DNA of 64,000 nt from Rhodoferax sp. OV413 (GTDB taxonomy: Bacteria; Pseudomonadota; Gammaproteobacteria; Burkholderiales; Burkholderiaceae_C), in contig NZ_FNJA01000001.1 of NCBI RefSeq assembly GCF_900104385.1, positions 346,386 through 410,385 of the forward strand, written 5' to 3'. Shown piece after piece: positions 17,161 to 25,778 of this stretch. The notes under the pieces were generated by a model. That model searched no databases and was not told the DNA's origin. It saw only the letters and a program-made list of their open reading frames with translations. A program made the translations under genes and the position numbers. Each line of letters starts with the position of its first letter. Position 1 is the first letter of the stretch.

Positions 17161-19301
17161 CTACACGCTCCTACTCCCGCTCCACGCCGCCCGGCATGCC
17201 GCCGATCCAACGCGGCTCCATGCTCGCGCAACCCTGGCTCGGCTTTGTACGCCGGCTGCAGGGTGAACAAGCCCCGGCCGATGCCCCCTGGCGTGCTAGC
17301 GCGGCGCGACTGCAAGCCCAGGCTCCGGCCTGGGAAGCCGCAGCCCAGCAACGCCGGCGCTGGCTGATGTTCTGGATTCTGGCCGCCACCGTGTTTGCCA
17401 CCGCTCTGCTGTGGCGTGCGCAACCCGGGGCTGGTTCCGATTTGATGCTGGCAGCCCAACTAGGCTTGTTTGCGCTGCTGTTTGCCTGGGTCTCGGCGGG
17501 CACGGTGACGGCGGTGATGGGCTTTATCGTCACATTGCGCGGCGACCGCCATGCGCTGTCGGCGCGCAGTGCCGAGGGCGTAACCCTGCCGGCCGATGCG
17601 CGCACGGCCGTCATCATGCCGATCTGCAACGAAGACGTGACCACGGTGTTTGCCGGGCTGCGCGCCACCTGCGAGTCGCTGGTGGCGTCGGGGGCCGAGC
17701 GCCTGTTCGATGTGTTTGTGCTGTCGGACAGCAATGACCCAGCCCTGCGCGCCGCCGAGCTCACCGCCTGGCAAGACCTGCGCGACCAGCTGCAAGCCGG
17801 TGGCAGCACGATACGCGTGCACTACCGCTGGCGCCAGCACCGGACCCGCCGCAAGGCCGGCAATGTGGCCGACTTTTGCCGCCGCTGGGGCCGTGGCTAC
17901 CGCTACATGGTGGTGATGGACGCCGACAGCGTGATGAGCGGCGACACCCTGGTGACTCTGGCCCGCTTGATGGAAGCCCATCCGCGCGCCGGCATCTTAC
18001 AAACCGCACCCCGCGCCTGCGGCCACGCCACCCTGCATGCCCGGGCACAGCAGTTTGGCAGCCGGGTTACCGGCCGCTTGTTTACCGCCGGCATGCAGTT
18101 CTGGCAACTGGGCGAAGCCCATTACTGGGGCCACAACGCCATCATCCGCATTGCCCCGTTCATGGAGCATTGCGCTTTGGCCACCCTGCCCGGCAAGGGC
18201 GCGCTGGCGGGCGAAATCCTGTCGCATGACTTTGTCGAAGCCGCCTTGATGCGCCGCGCCGGCTACGAAGTCTGGCTGGTGAATGATCTGGACGGCAGCT
18301 ACGAGCAGCAACCACCGCATCTGCTGGCCGAGTTGCAACGCGACCGCCGCTGGTGCCAGGGCAATCTGCAGAATGCTCGCCTGTTGGCTGAACCCGGCTT
18401 GCAGGCCGTACACCGTGCCATGCTGGGCACCGGGGCCATGGCCTATGTATCGGCGCCGCTGTGGCTGCTGTATGTGGTGCTGGGCGCTGCGCTGTGGCTG
18501 CACGACAGCGAAATAAATGTGTGGTCCAACCACAGCGTGGTGACGCTCTGGGCCTCTACCGCCTTGATGCTGGCCCTGCCACGGGTGCTGGGCCTGGCAG
18601 CGGTATTGCTGCGCGGTGAACAGCGCGCCTTTGGCGGCACTTTGGCTCTGCTGGGCAGTACGCTGCTGGAAGCAATCTTGTCGATGCTGCAAGCCCCGCT
18701 GCGCATGGCTGCGCACAGCCTGTTTGTGCTGGGTGCGCTGACTGGCTGGCGACTGGAGTGGACCTCGCCTCCGCGTGAAGCCAGCGACCTGCCCTGGAGC
18801 GATGCTGCCAAGCGCTTCGGTCCGCTGGGCCTGGGCGTGCTGGTACTGCTGGGTACAGTGGCCTGGTTCTCGCCCGCCACCACACTGTGGCTGTTGCCCA
18901 TGGGCTTGCCGCTGCTGCTGGCCGTGCCATTCACGGTGCTGAGCAGCCAGGGCGCACTGGGTAAACGCTTGCAGGCCCACGGCTGGTTGCTGATCCCGGA
19001 AGAAACCTATTCGCCTTCGGTGCTGCGCCAGGCCTGGGGTTATGCCAAGCACCCTGCAGCCCGCAGCAACGCCACTACCTGGCTGGGCGACCTGCCGCGT
19101 TTGGCAACCCTGGCGCTGCAGGCACTGGGCCCACGCCATACGGGCCGCGGCCTGCGCGGCGAACAACGCCGCCAACGCGTGCTGCAGCTGAGCCGCATGC
19201 ACAGCGCCACGCCGAGTTCTGCCGAGCAAATGCGCTTTCTGAGCGAACCGCACAGCCTGCGCCTGCTGCACGCCGCCATCGCCGGCCAGCCGATGCGCTG
19301 A
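17157..19301 (+). CDS. opgH: Glucans biosynthesis glucosyltransferase H (OpgH/MdoH)
   Basis: The inner-membrane GT2-family glucosyltransferase polymerises and exports the beta-1,2 glucan backbone from UDP-glucose. It has 714 residues, shorter than the ~847 of E. coli because the cytoplasmic N-terminal extension is smaller. Two TM helices lie near residues 60-120. The catalytic domain follows, with VIMPICNEDV, MDADSVMSGD, the HDFVEAALMRRAG segment and the Q-x-x-R-W signature (QRDRRWCQGN), and then several C-terminal TM helices. The true start is the ATG overlapping the opgG stop as ATGA; the longer open frame upstream is an opgG shadow. The loss of much of the N-terminus matters because that part binds FtsZ in E. 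coli. Confidence 0.95.
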   Translation: MTTRSYSRSTPPGMPPIQRGSMLAQPWLGFVRRLQGEQAPADAPWRASAARLQAQAPAWEAAAQQRRRWLMFWILAATVFATALLWRAQPGAGSDLMLAAQLGLFALLFAWVSAGTVTAVMGFIVTLRGDRHALSARSAEGVTLPADARTAVIMPICNEDVTTVFAGLRATCESLVASGAERLFDVFVLSDSNDPALRAAELTAWQDLRDQLQAGGSTIRVHYRWRQHRTRRKAGNVADFCRRWGRGYRYMVVMDADSVMSGDTLVTLARLMEAHPRAGILQTAPRACGHATLHARAQQFGSRVTGRLFTAGMQFWQLGEAHYWGHNAIIRIAPFMEHCALATLPGKGALAGEILSHDFVEAALMRRAGYEVWLVNDLDGSYEQQPPHLLAELQRDRRWCQGNLQNARLLAEPGLQAVHRAMLGTGAMAYVSAPLWLLYVVLGAALWLHDSEINVWSNHSVVTLWASTALMLALPRVLGLAAVLLRGEQRAFGGTLALLGSTLLEAILSMLQAPLRMAAHSLFVLGALTGWRLEWTSPPREASDLPWSDAAKRFGPLGLGVLVLLGTVAWFSPATTLWLLPMGLPLLLAVPFTVLSSQGALGKRLQAHGWLLIPEETYSPSVLRQAWGYAKHPAARSNATTWLGDLPRLATLALQALGPRHTGRGLRGEQRRQRVLQLSRMHSATPSSAEQMRFLSEPHSLRLLHAAIAGQPMR

Positions 19302-19396
19302 CACCACGTCGACATTGCGCCCGCAAGAAAGGGCAAGGGCGAACTTCGTAGAGAATCGCGCAATAACTTTGCCCTGCCACCTTTTTTGCGCGTGCC

Positions 19397-20746
19397 ATGA
19401 CCTCTGTATTCAATTTCACCTTTGTGCCCTGGTTTCGGTCGGTGGCACCGTATATCCACAAATTTCGCAACCAGACTTTTGTGGTTGGCCTGGCCGGCGA
19501 AGCCATTGCCGCAGGCAAGCTGCCGAACTTGGCACAAGACCTGGCGATGATCCAGAGCATGGGCGTGAAGATCGTGCTGGTGCATGGCTTTCGCCCCCAG
19601 GTGAATGAACAGCTGAAGGCCAAGGGCCACGCGCCCAGGTATTCCCACGGTATCCGCATCACCGACGAAGTTGCGTTGGACTGCGCCCAGGAAGCCGCGG
19701 GCCAGCTGCGTTACGAGATCGAAGCCGCCTTCAGCCAAGGCCTGCCAAATACGCCAATGGCCGGTAGCACCGTGCGGGTGATTTCAGGCAACTTCATCAC
19801 CGCCCGGCCGGTCGGCATTGTGGACGGGGTGGACTTTCAGCATTCGGGCCTGGTGCGCAAGGTGGATACCGGTGGCATTACCCGTGTGCTCGACATGGGG
19901 GCGATGCTACTGCTGTCGCCCTTCGGCTTTTCGCCCACCGGCGAAGCCTTCAACCTGACCATGGAAGAAGTAGCCACGTCGGTCGCCAGCGCGCTGCAAG
20001 CCGACAAGCTGATCTTCCTGACCGAGGTGCCCGGCATCCGCACCCGCCCCGACGAACCGGAGAGCGAAGACAACCCCATCGACACCGAGCTGCCGCTGGC
20101 CGTGGCCGAGAAACTGCTGGCCGAGCTGCCCGCCGCCAACCGGCCCAGCGACACCGCGTTCTACCTGCAGCACTGCGTCAAGGCCTGCAAATCCGGCGTG
20201 GAGCGCAGCCACATCATCCCGTTTGCGGTAGACGGCGCGATCCTGCTGGAGGTCTACGTGCATGACGGCATAGGCACCATGGTGGTCGACGAAAAACTGG
20301 AAAGTCTGCGCGAGGCCCTGGTGGACGATGTGGGCGGCATCTTGCAGCTGATCGAGCCGTTCGAAAAAGATGGCACCTTGGTCAAACGCAGCCGTACCGA
20401 GATCGAACGCGATGCCAACCTGTACACCGTGGTGGAGCACGATGGCGTGATCTTCGCCTGCGCAGCGCTCTACCCTTACCCCGAAGCCCAGACCGGCGAA
20501 ATGGCCGCGCTGACAGTGTCGCCCCAGGTGCAAGGCCAAGGCGACGGCGAGAAGGTGCTGAAACGCATTGAGCAGCGCGCCCGCGCCGCTGGCCTGCAAA
20601 GCATTTTTGTGCTGACCACCCGCACCATGCACTGGTTTATCAAGCGCGGCTTTGTGCAGGTCGACCCCGAGTGGCTACCCGAGGCCCGCAAGCGCAAGTA
20701 CAACTGGGATCGGAAGAGCCAGGTGCTGGTTAAAAAACTGGGCTAG
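19397..20746 (+). CDS. argA: Amino-acid N-acetyltransferase (N-acetylglutamate synthase)
   Basis: The enzyme acetylates glutamate with acetyl-CoA, the first step of arginine synthesis. The 449-residue protein is close to the 443 of E. coli ArgA. An N-terminal amino-acid-kinase-like domain (about residues 20-290; FRNQTFVVGLAGEAI, IVLVHGFRPQVNEQL) precedes a GNAT domain (about 300-449; AALTVSPQVQGQGDGEKVL, TTRTMHWFIKRGF). The kinase-like domain is expected to bind the feedback inhibitor arginine. The gene is monocistronic and convergent with the HD-GYP gene, overlapping its 3' end by 17 bp. Confidence 0.95.
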   Translation: MTSVFNFTFVPWFRSVAPYIHKFRNQTFVVGLAGEAIAAGKLPNLAQDLAMIQSMGVKIVLVHGFRPQVNEQLKAKGHAPRYSHGIRITDEVALDCAQEAAGQLRYEIEAAFSQGLPNTPMAGSTVRVISGNFITARPVGIVDGVDFQHSGLVRKVDTGGITRVLDMGAMLLLSPFGFSPTGEAFNLTMEEVATSVASALQADKLIFLTEVPGIRTRPDEPESEDNPIDTELPLAVAEKLLAELPAANRPSDTAFYLQHCVKACKSGVERSHIIPFAVDGAILLEVYVHDGIGTMVVDEKLESLREALVDDVGGILQLIEPFEKDGTLVKRSRTEIERDANLYTVVEHDGVIFACAALYPYPEAQTGEMAALTVSPQVQGQGDGEKVLKRIEQRARAAGLQSIFVLTTRTMHWFIKRGFVQVDPEWLPEARKRKYNWDRKSQVLVKKLG

Positions 20747-22376
20747 GCGCTACGTACGGCAGCGTGTCTGCCGGCAGATCCAGCTGCTCGGGGTTCATGA
20801 ACTGCTCGGCGTAGCGGCGGTACACGCCCTGGCGCATGAACACGTCAAACAGGTCGGGGTCGATATGCCCGTTCTTGCTGAAGCGCACCATCATCTCTAG
20901 CGCCTTGGACAGCTTCATGCGCGGCCGGTACGGGCGTTTGGCGCTGGTGAGCGCCTCAAACACATCTGACAGCGCCAGCATGCGCGCCTGCAAGGACATC
21001 TGGTGTCGGGTCAACCCCTTGGGGTAGCCTGTGCCGTCCATGCGCTCGTGGTGGGCGCCTGCGTACTCGGGCACGTTCTTCAGGTGCTTGGGCCAAGGCA
21101 CCTGCTCCAGCATCTGGTTGGTGGCGACGATGTGGTGGTTGACGATTTCGCGTTCCTGCGGATTCAGCGTGCCACGGCGGATGGACAGATTTTCCAGCTC
21201 ATCGCCTGACAAGAAGGGGCTAGATGCGCCCTCGGGATTGGTCCAGCGGCGCTGGGTGCCAATCTCTCGCACCCGCTGCAGTTGGGCGTCGGTCATGGCG
21301 GTCTGGCCGGGGTTGACCTCGCGCAGGAATGCCCGGTCGGCCTCGATGCGGGTCACGGCCGCTTGCTTTTGCTCGGCCAACGCCGCCTCGGCAGCCGGAT
21401 CGGTACAGGTGCGCAAGGCCAGTTGCTGGCGCAGCATGGCGATCTCGGCATCGCGCTTGAGGACTTCAAAGCGGGTGTCGATCAGCCCGATGCGGTCGTA
21501 CAAGGTCTGCAACTTGGTGGCTTTGTCCACCACATGGACGGGGGTGGCAATCTTGCCGCAGTCGTGCAGCATGCCGGCGATCTTCAGCTCGTAGCGGTCA
21601 CGCTCGGTCATGCTGAAACTCGCATACGGCCCTTCGGTCACCGCGTCCACCGCCTCGGCCAGCATCATGGTCAGCGCCGGCACCCGCAGGAAACGGCCGC
21701 GCGCATAAGGCGACTTTTCATCAATCGCGGTATTGATCAGCTTGATGAAGGCCTCGAACAAGGTTTCCAGCTGGTTCACCAGCAGCCGGTTGCTCAGGGC
21801 AATCGCGGCCTGCGAAGCCAGCGACTCGACCAGGCGCTGGTCGGCCTCGGAGAAGGTGACGACCCGGCCCGTGTCGGGCTCCATGGCATTGATGAGCTGC
21901 AGCACACCGATGACTTCGCCCTCAAAGTTCTTCAGCGGCACGGCCAGGAACGACTGCGAGCGGTAGCCGGTTTGGGTATCGAACTTGCGGGTACCCGAGA
22001 AGTCGAACTCCGGCTCGGTATAGGCGTCGGCCACATTCACCGTGCGGTCATGGATCGCCACATAGGTGGCGACCATGGTGTCGTTGAAGCCGCCCTCGGC
22101 GTTGATCAGCTGCAGGGGCGCAAAAGCAATTGACCGGCCGGTGGTGCCGCCCAGAAAGATATCCAGCGAATTGGTGCGCATGATTTCGAAACGCAGCGCA
22201 CTGCCATCCTCGGTCATGCGGTAGAGGGTGCCGCCATCAGCCTGGGTGATGTTCTTGGCGGCAATCAAAATGCCTTCCAGCAAACCGTTGATGTCCCGTT
22301 CTTTGGACAATGCCGCACCGATAGCATTGAGTTGATCGAGTCGGCCGAGCAAGTCGCCGACGAGGTCCATCGTCAT
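20730..22376 (-). CDS. GAF and HD-GYP domain protein, predicted c-di-GMP phosphodiesterase
   Basis: The 548-residue cytoplasmic protein has an N-terminal GAF domain (about residues 20-185; TQADGGTLYRM, SFLAVPLKNFEGEVIGVLQL) and a C-terminal HD-GYP domain (about 225-530). The metal-binding HD (LHDCGKIATPVHVVDK), the downstream HH and the GYP loop (HHERMDGTGYPKGL) are all present, so it should hydrolyse c-di-GMP. About 100 residues inserted between the HD and GYP parts form a helical stretch (AEIAMLRQQLALRTC…). What the GAF domain senses is unknown. No receiver domain or TM segment is seen. The 3' end overlaps argA by 17 bp. Confidence 0.9.
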   Translation of the reverse strand: MTMDLVGDLLGRLDQLNAIGAALSKERDINGLLEGILIAAKNITQADGGTLYRMTEDGSALRFEIMRTNSLDIFLGGTTGRSIAFAPLQLINAEGGFNDTMVATYVAIHDRTVNVADAYTEPEFDFSGTRKFDTQTGYRSQSFLAVPLKNFEGEVIGVLQLINAMEPDTGRVVTFSEADQRLVESLASQAAIALSNRLLVNQLETLFEAFIKLINTAIDEKSPYARGRFLRVPALTMMLAEAVDAVTEGPYASFSMTERDRYELKIAGMLHDCGKIATPVHVVDKATKLQTLYDRIGLIDTRFEVLKRDAEIAMLRQQLALRTCTDPAAEAALAEQKQAAVTRIEADRAFLREVNPGQTAMTDAQLQRVREIGTQRRWTNPEGASSPFLSGDELENLSIRRGTLNPQEREIVNHHIVATNQMLEQVPWPKHLKNVPEYAGAHHERMDGTGYPKGLTRHQMSLQARMLALSDVFEALTSAKRPYRPRMKLSKALEMMVRFSKNGHIDPDLFDVFMRQGVYRRYAEQFMNPEQLDLPADTLPYVAPSPVF

Positions 22377-22654
22377 AGTGTCATCATCCCGAATGAATCT
22401 GGCAAAAAGTCTTACAAATAGATCAGATTACCATCAAATCACGTTTTGATACAGATTGCTTCCTCAGCCTTGATGAAGCCCATTTCAGGGCCTGTAAAAA
22501 GCCCTGTCCCGCAGGTAAAGCTGCAGGCACACCAACCCAGCGATGGCATTGCCAGTAACATTCGGCCCGCACAATATGCGATGAAGATCCGGTAGAGGCG
22601 ACCCAAAGTGCCCTGCCATTGCAAAGCATTCCCTCACCAATAATCAGACAATAC

Positions 22655-23551
22655 ATGACGACCTCTATCGAACTCCGCGCTGGCGAACTCCATCTGACCC
22701 TGGCCCCGCAGGTCGGGGGCTCGATTGCCCGCTTCTACAGCCAACGCGGCACCCAGCAACAGCAATGGCTGCGCGCAGCCGATACGCTGGATCCGGCCAA
22801 GCCCTGGACCATGGGCAGCTTCCCGCTGGTGCCCTATGCCAACCGCATCCGCGATGGCCGCAGCAGCTTCGGGCCGCGGGCCTTGAACCTGGCCTCCAAT
22901 TACCCGGACTCCAAACACGCGATCCATGGCACGGCCTGGCAGCAGCCCTGGCAGGTGCTGGCCCAGGCCGCGGACCACGCCACCCTGGCCCTGGACTACA
23001 CGCCTGGCGACTGGCCCTATGCGTTCCGTGCAGTGCAAGAGTTCAAACTGGATGTGCAGGCTGGCCTGACACTGGTTTTGTCGGTCACCAACCTGGACAG
23101 AGTGGACATGCCGGTCGGCGTGGGACATCATCCGTACCTGCCGCACCGGCCCGGTACGCGCCTGACCACCGGCGTGCAAGCCATGTGGGGCGGCGATGCC
23201 GAAGTCATGCCCACCAGCCTGCAGACCCCGGCCTTTCTGGAAACCCTGCGCAGCGGCATCGCGTTGGATACGCTGGACCTGGACAACAACTTCATAGGCT
23301 GGAACCGCCACGCCCGCGTCGATTGGCCCGACACCGGCACCGCACTGGTGATGACGGCCGAAGCGCCTTTCGATTACTTCGTTCTGTACTGCCCCAAGGG
23401 TGGCGAGGCCTTCTGCATCGAGCCGGTCAGCAATTGCACCGACTGGATGAACCTGGCCCAGCAAGGCCAAGGCGACGTGGGCGGCCAGCTGCTGGCACCC
23501 GGCGCCACGCTACACACCACCATGGTGTTGCAGCCTGTCTGGCCGGCCTAG
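22655..23551 (+). CDS. Aldose 1-epimerase (GalM-like)
   Basis: The 298-residue cytoplasmic galactose-mutarotase-family enzyme interconverts alpha and beta anomers of sugars. Family motifs are PLVPYANRIRDGRSSF, KHAIHGTAWQQPW (catalytic-type His), MPVGVGHHPYLP and the C-terminal CIEPVSNCTDW (Glu). The ATG at 22655 was chosen because the conserved fold starts there; the 12 codons upstream look like leader sequence. The specific sugar cannot be read from the sequence, since these GalM-like proteins include uncharacterised groups. It is convergent with an SDR gene and not obviously in an operon. Confidence 0.9.
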   Translation: MTTSIELRAGELHLTLAPQVGGSIARFYSQRGTQQQQWLRAADTLDPAKPWTMGSFPLVPYANRIRDGRSSFGPRALNLASNYPDSKHAIHGTAWQQPWQVLAQAADHATLALDYTPGDWPYAFRAVQEFKLDVQAGLTLVLSVTNLDRVDMPVGVGHHPYLPHRPGTRLTTGVQAMWGGDAEVMPTSLQTPAFLETLRSGIALDTLDLDNNFIGWNRHARVDWPDTGTALVMTAEAPFDYFVLYCPKGGEAFCIEPVSNCTDWMNLAQQGQGDVGGQLLAPGATLHTTMVLQPVWPA

Positions 23552-23601
23552 GCCGCCGCCAGGCATGCGCAAACACGCCCCGGCCCTCCGCTAGCGTAAA
23601 A

Positions 23602-24525
23602 CTATCGCGTGGGCAGCCAATGCGCGCCGGTTAAATCATCCGACACCGCCCACAAACGGGCGGCTACCGACGCATCCTGGGCCTGGGCCGCCACCACGGC
23701 CGGGGCTGGCGGGCCTTTGAGTTCATAGAATCCGCGCGGCCCGTAATAGCTGCCGGGCTGGGCTTGCGGGCCGATGGCGGCCAGCAAGACAGGAAGCGCA
23801 CCCTGCGCAGCCGAATGGCTGACGATGGGCAGCGCCCAACGATTCACCATGGTCAACAGTCCACCCAGCCCGGGCCCATTCGCAATCAGGTCGGTACGTG
23901 CATAGCCAGGATGGGCCGCATAGCTGCTCAGGCCCCAGCCCTCGGCCGCACTGCGGCGCTGCAACTCCAGGCTAAACATCAGCATGGCCAGCTTAGACTG
24001 GCCATAGGCTGCCCAAGGCTGGTAGCTGCGCTCCCAGTGCAAATCGTCAAACAGGATGGCGGCACGGCGGTGCGCCAGGCTGCTGAGATTGACCACCCGC
24101 GCCGCTCGGCTGCGGCACAGCAGGGGTAACAAGCGCGCGGTCAAGGCGAAGTGGCCGAGGTAGTTGGTGCCTAGCTGCAGCTCGAATCCATCGGCCGTGC
24201 TGCGGCGCTGCGGTGGTGCCATCACGCCCGCGTTGTTGACCAGAATATCGATGGGCTGGGCTTCGGCCAACAACCTATCCGCAAAAGCATAGACCGAGGC
24301 CAGGCTCGCCAGATCCAGCAGGCCAAAGCGCAGCTGCGCGTTAGGGTGGATGCGCAGAATGTGCGCGACCGCGGCCTGGCCTTTCTTGGCGTCGCGCCCG
24401 GCCAGCACGACCTCGGCCCCGGCGCCGGCCAAGGCCAGAGCGGTTTCAAAGCCCAGGCCGCCCACGCCGGTCACCACCACCCGCTTGCCGGTTTGGGGCG
24501 GAATGTCTTTCACAGTCCAATCCAT
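23602..24525 (-). CDS. Short-chain dehydrogenase/reductase
   Basis: The 307-residue NAD(P)-dependent oxidoreductase of the classical SDR type has a dinucleotide-binding segment TGVGGLGFETALALAGAGA, the NNAGVMAPP motif, and the catalytic Ser and YGQSK (Tyr-x-x-x-Lys). It resembles retinol dehydrogenase/protochlorophyllide reductase-like SDRs, but the substrate is unknown. The start at 24525 has GGAGA about 8 bases upstream; earlier in-frame codons are rejected. It lies downstream of a TetR gene on the same strand, with a palindrome at 24563-24582 in the spacer. It is therefore likely a TetR target. Confidence 0.9.
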   Translation of the reverse strand: MDWTVKDIPPQTGKRVVVTGVGGLGFETALALAGAGAEVVLAGRDAKKGQAAVAHILRIHPNAQLRFGLLDLASLASVYAFADRLLAEAQPIDILVNNAGVMAPPQRRSTADGFELQLGTNYLGHFALTARLLPLLCRSRAARVVNLSSLAHRRAAILFDDLHWERSYQPWAAYGQSKLAMLMFSLELQRRSAAEGWGLSSYAAHPGYARTDLIANGPGLGGLLTMVNRWALPIVSHSAAQGALPVLLAAIGPQAQPGSYYGPRGFYELKGPPAPAVVAAQAQDASVAARLWAVSDDLTGAHWLPTR

Positions 24526-24562
24526 GCGGTTTTCTCCATGCATGCAGTCACAAGAACACTTT

Positions 24563-24582
24563 ATGCGTGAGTAATCACGCAT
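24563..24582. promoter_or_regulatory. Palindrome upstream of the SDR gene
   Basis: A perfect inverted repeat (ATGCGTGA, four bases, TCACGCAT) lies between the TetR stop and the SDR start. There is no T-run after it on the minus strand, so an operator is more likely than a terminator. Confidence 0.5.
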
Positions 24583-24598
24583 CTAAAAATCAAAAAAA

Positions 24599-25177
24599 TT
24601 ACGCAGCGAAAGCGATACCGTTCCACAGCACTTCAAAACCCGCACGCTGGTAGCTGGCGGCCGCCTGCGGGTCTTGCGCCATGCAGCCTATCGTGGCCTC
24701 GGCCAGGCTGGACATGCAGGCCCAGATGAAGGGCACGGGATAGTCGCGCAGCACCTGGCTGGCGATGCTGGCCTTGCACACCTGCTCGATCTCGGCAAAC
24801 GGTCCCGAAGCCACGGTGCGGGACTCTGCCGTGATGTAGGCGGAGGTATGCAGCTGGGCCATCGCCAGCTTTTTGGCGGGCTGTGCGGCACCCCATTCCA
24901 CATAGCGGTCCCACACATGCTGCAGCTGCTGGCGGATGGCCGCGTGGCGCGGAAAGCTGGCCATCATGGTGTCTGCCATCTCGCGCTTGATGTCCAGGTA
25001 CAGCGCGTTCACCAGCGCGTCCTTGGTCTTGAAATAGGTGAACAGCGTGCCCTCGGCCACGCCTGCAGCTTTGGAGATCGCCGAAGTCGGTGTAGCCGAA
25101 AGCCCGCGCTCGGCGATCACCCGCACCGCAGCATCCAGGATGGCGGCGTGTTTGTCTTCGCTACGGGGTCGGGCCAT
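24599..25177 (-). CDS. TetR-family transcriptional regulator
   Basis: The 192-residue repressor has an N-terminal TetR helix-turn-helix (about residues 10-55; AILDAAVRVIAERGLSATP, ISKAAGVAEGTLFTYFKTKD) and a helical C-terminal ligand domain. It probably controls itself and the SDR gene downstream. A palindrome TGAGTGTTCACTCA lies 17 bp upstream of its start codon. The ligand is unknown. It is on the same strand as the SDR, with a 73-bp gap. Confidence 0.92.
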   Translation of the reverse strand: MARPRSEDKHAAILDAAVRVIAERGLSATPTSAISKAAGVAEGTLFTYFKTKDALVNALYLDIKREMADTMMASFPRHAAIRQQLQHVWDRYVEWGAAQPAKKLAMAQLHTSAYITAESRTVASGPFAEIEQVCKASIASQVLRDYPVPFIWACMSSLAEATIGCMAQDPQAAASYQRAGFEVLWNGIAFAA

Positions 25178-25193
25178 GGAGATTCAATATAAC

Positions 25194-25207
25194 TGAGTGT
25201 TCACTCA
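25194..25207. promoter_or_regulatory. Candidate TetR operator
   Basis: TGAGTGTTCACTCA is a perfect palindrome just upstream of the TetR start codon and between that gene and dsbB. Its size and position fit an autoregulatory TetR operator. Confidence 0.6.
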
Positions 25208-25221
25208 ATTATAAACCCTAC

Positions 25222-25728
25222 TCAACGGCGGCTGAGCTTGCGCGCCAGGAACACCAGCGCCAGCAGCGTAATCAACGCAAAGCAGATGAACGACCAGTTG
25301 GCGATGGAGCCGCCCAGAAAGGTCCAGTCGATCACCGTGCAATCGCCGCCGCCCTTGAAGATCATGGGGATCGCACGCTTGAGGGGAAAGGTTTCGATCA
25401 TGCCGTAGAGGTCGCGGCCGCAAGTGGCCACCTCGGGCGGATACCACTGCAGGAAGCTCTGGCGGGCTGCCACAAAAGCGCCAAAACCGGCCACCAGCAG
25501 CACCAGAAACGCCCCGCCAATTTGCAAGCTTTTTTTGCCGCTAGCGCTTACAAGGCCTGCGATGATAGCTACCAAAACGAGAGCATAGCGCTGCACGATG
25601 CACATCGGGCACGGCTCCAGCCCCACCACGTGCTGCAGGTACAAACCAAAAGCCAGCAGGCCGATACAGCCCAGGCACACCAGCAACCATACGCGGCGCG
25701 GCGCGCGATCTATCCAGTTCAACAACAT
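25222..25728 (-). CDS. dsbB: Disulfide bond formation protein B
   Basis: The inner-membrane protein reoxidises DsbA and passes electrons to quinone. It has 168 residues and four TM helices. The CPMC pair is at residues 40-43 in the first periplasmic loop (LEPCPMCIVQRYAL), and the second pair is Cys103 and Cys130. All four essential cysteines are present. Residues about 51-72 (LVAIIAGLVSASGKKSLQIG) are encoded by a copy of the dispersed repeat in reverse orientation, which forms part of TM2 and the cytoplasmic loop. It lies immediately downstream of the cys operon on the same strand. Confidence 0.95.
   Translation of the reverse strand: MLLNWIDRAPRRVWLLVCLGCIGLLAFGLYLQHVVGLEPCPMCIVQRYALVLVAIIAGLVSASGKKSLQIGGAFLVLLVAGFGAFVAARQSFLQWYPPEVATCGRDLYGMIETFPLKRAIPMIFKGGGDCTVIDWTFLGGSIANWSFICFALITLLALVFLARKLSRR
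25520..25580 (-). repeat. Dispersed palindromic repeat inside dsbB (copy D)
   Basis: Read on the minus strand it gives GGTAGCTATC, then GTAAGCGCTAGCGGC, then AAAAAAGCTTGCAAAT, matching the family. It is translated in frame as part of a TM helix and loop of DsbB. Confidence 0.65.
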
Positions 25729-25778
25729 CCCATGCTTTCAAAAAATGCGCCCACCGGACGCACTTTTGAGCAAGAGCA

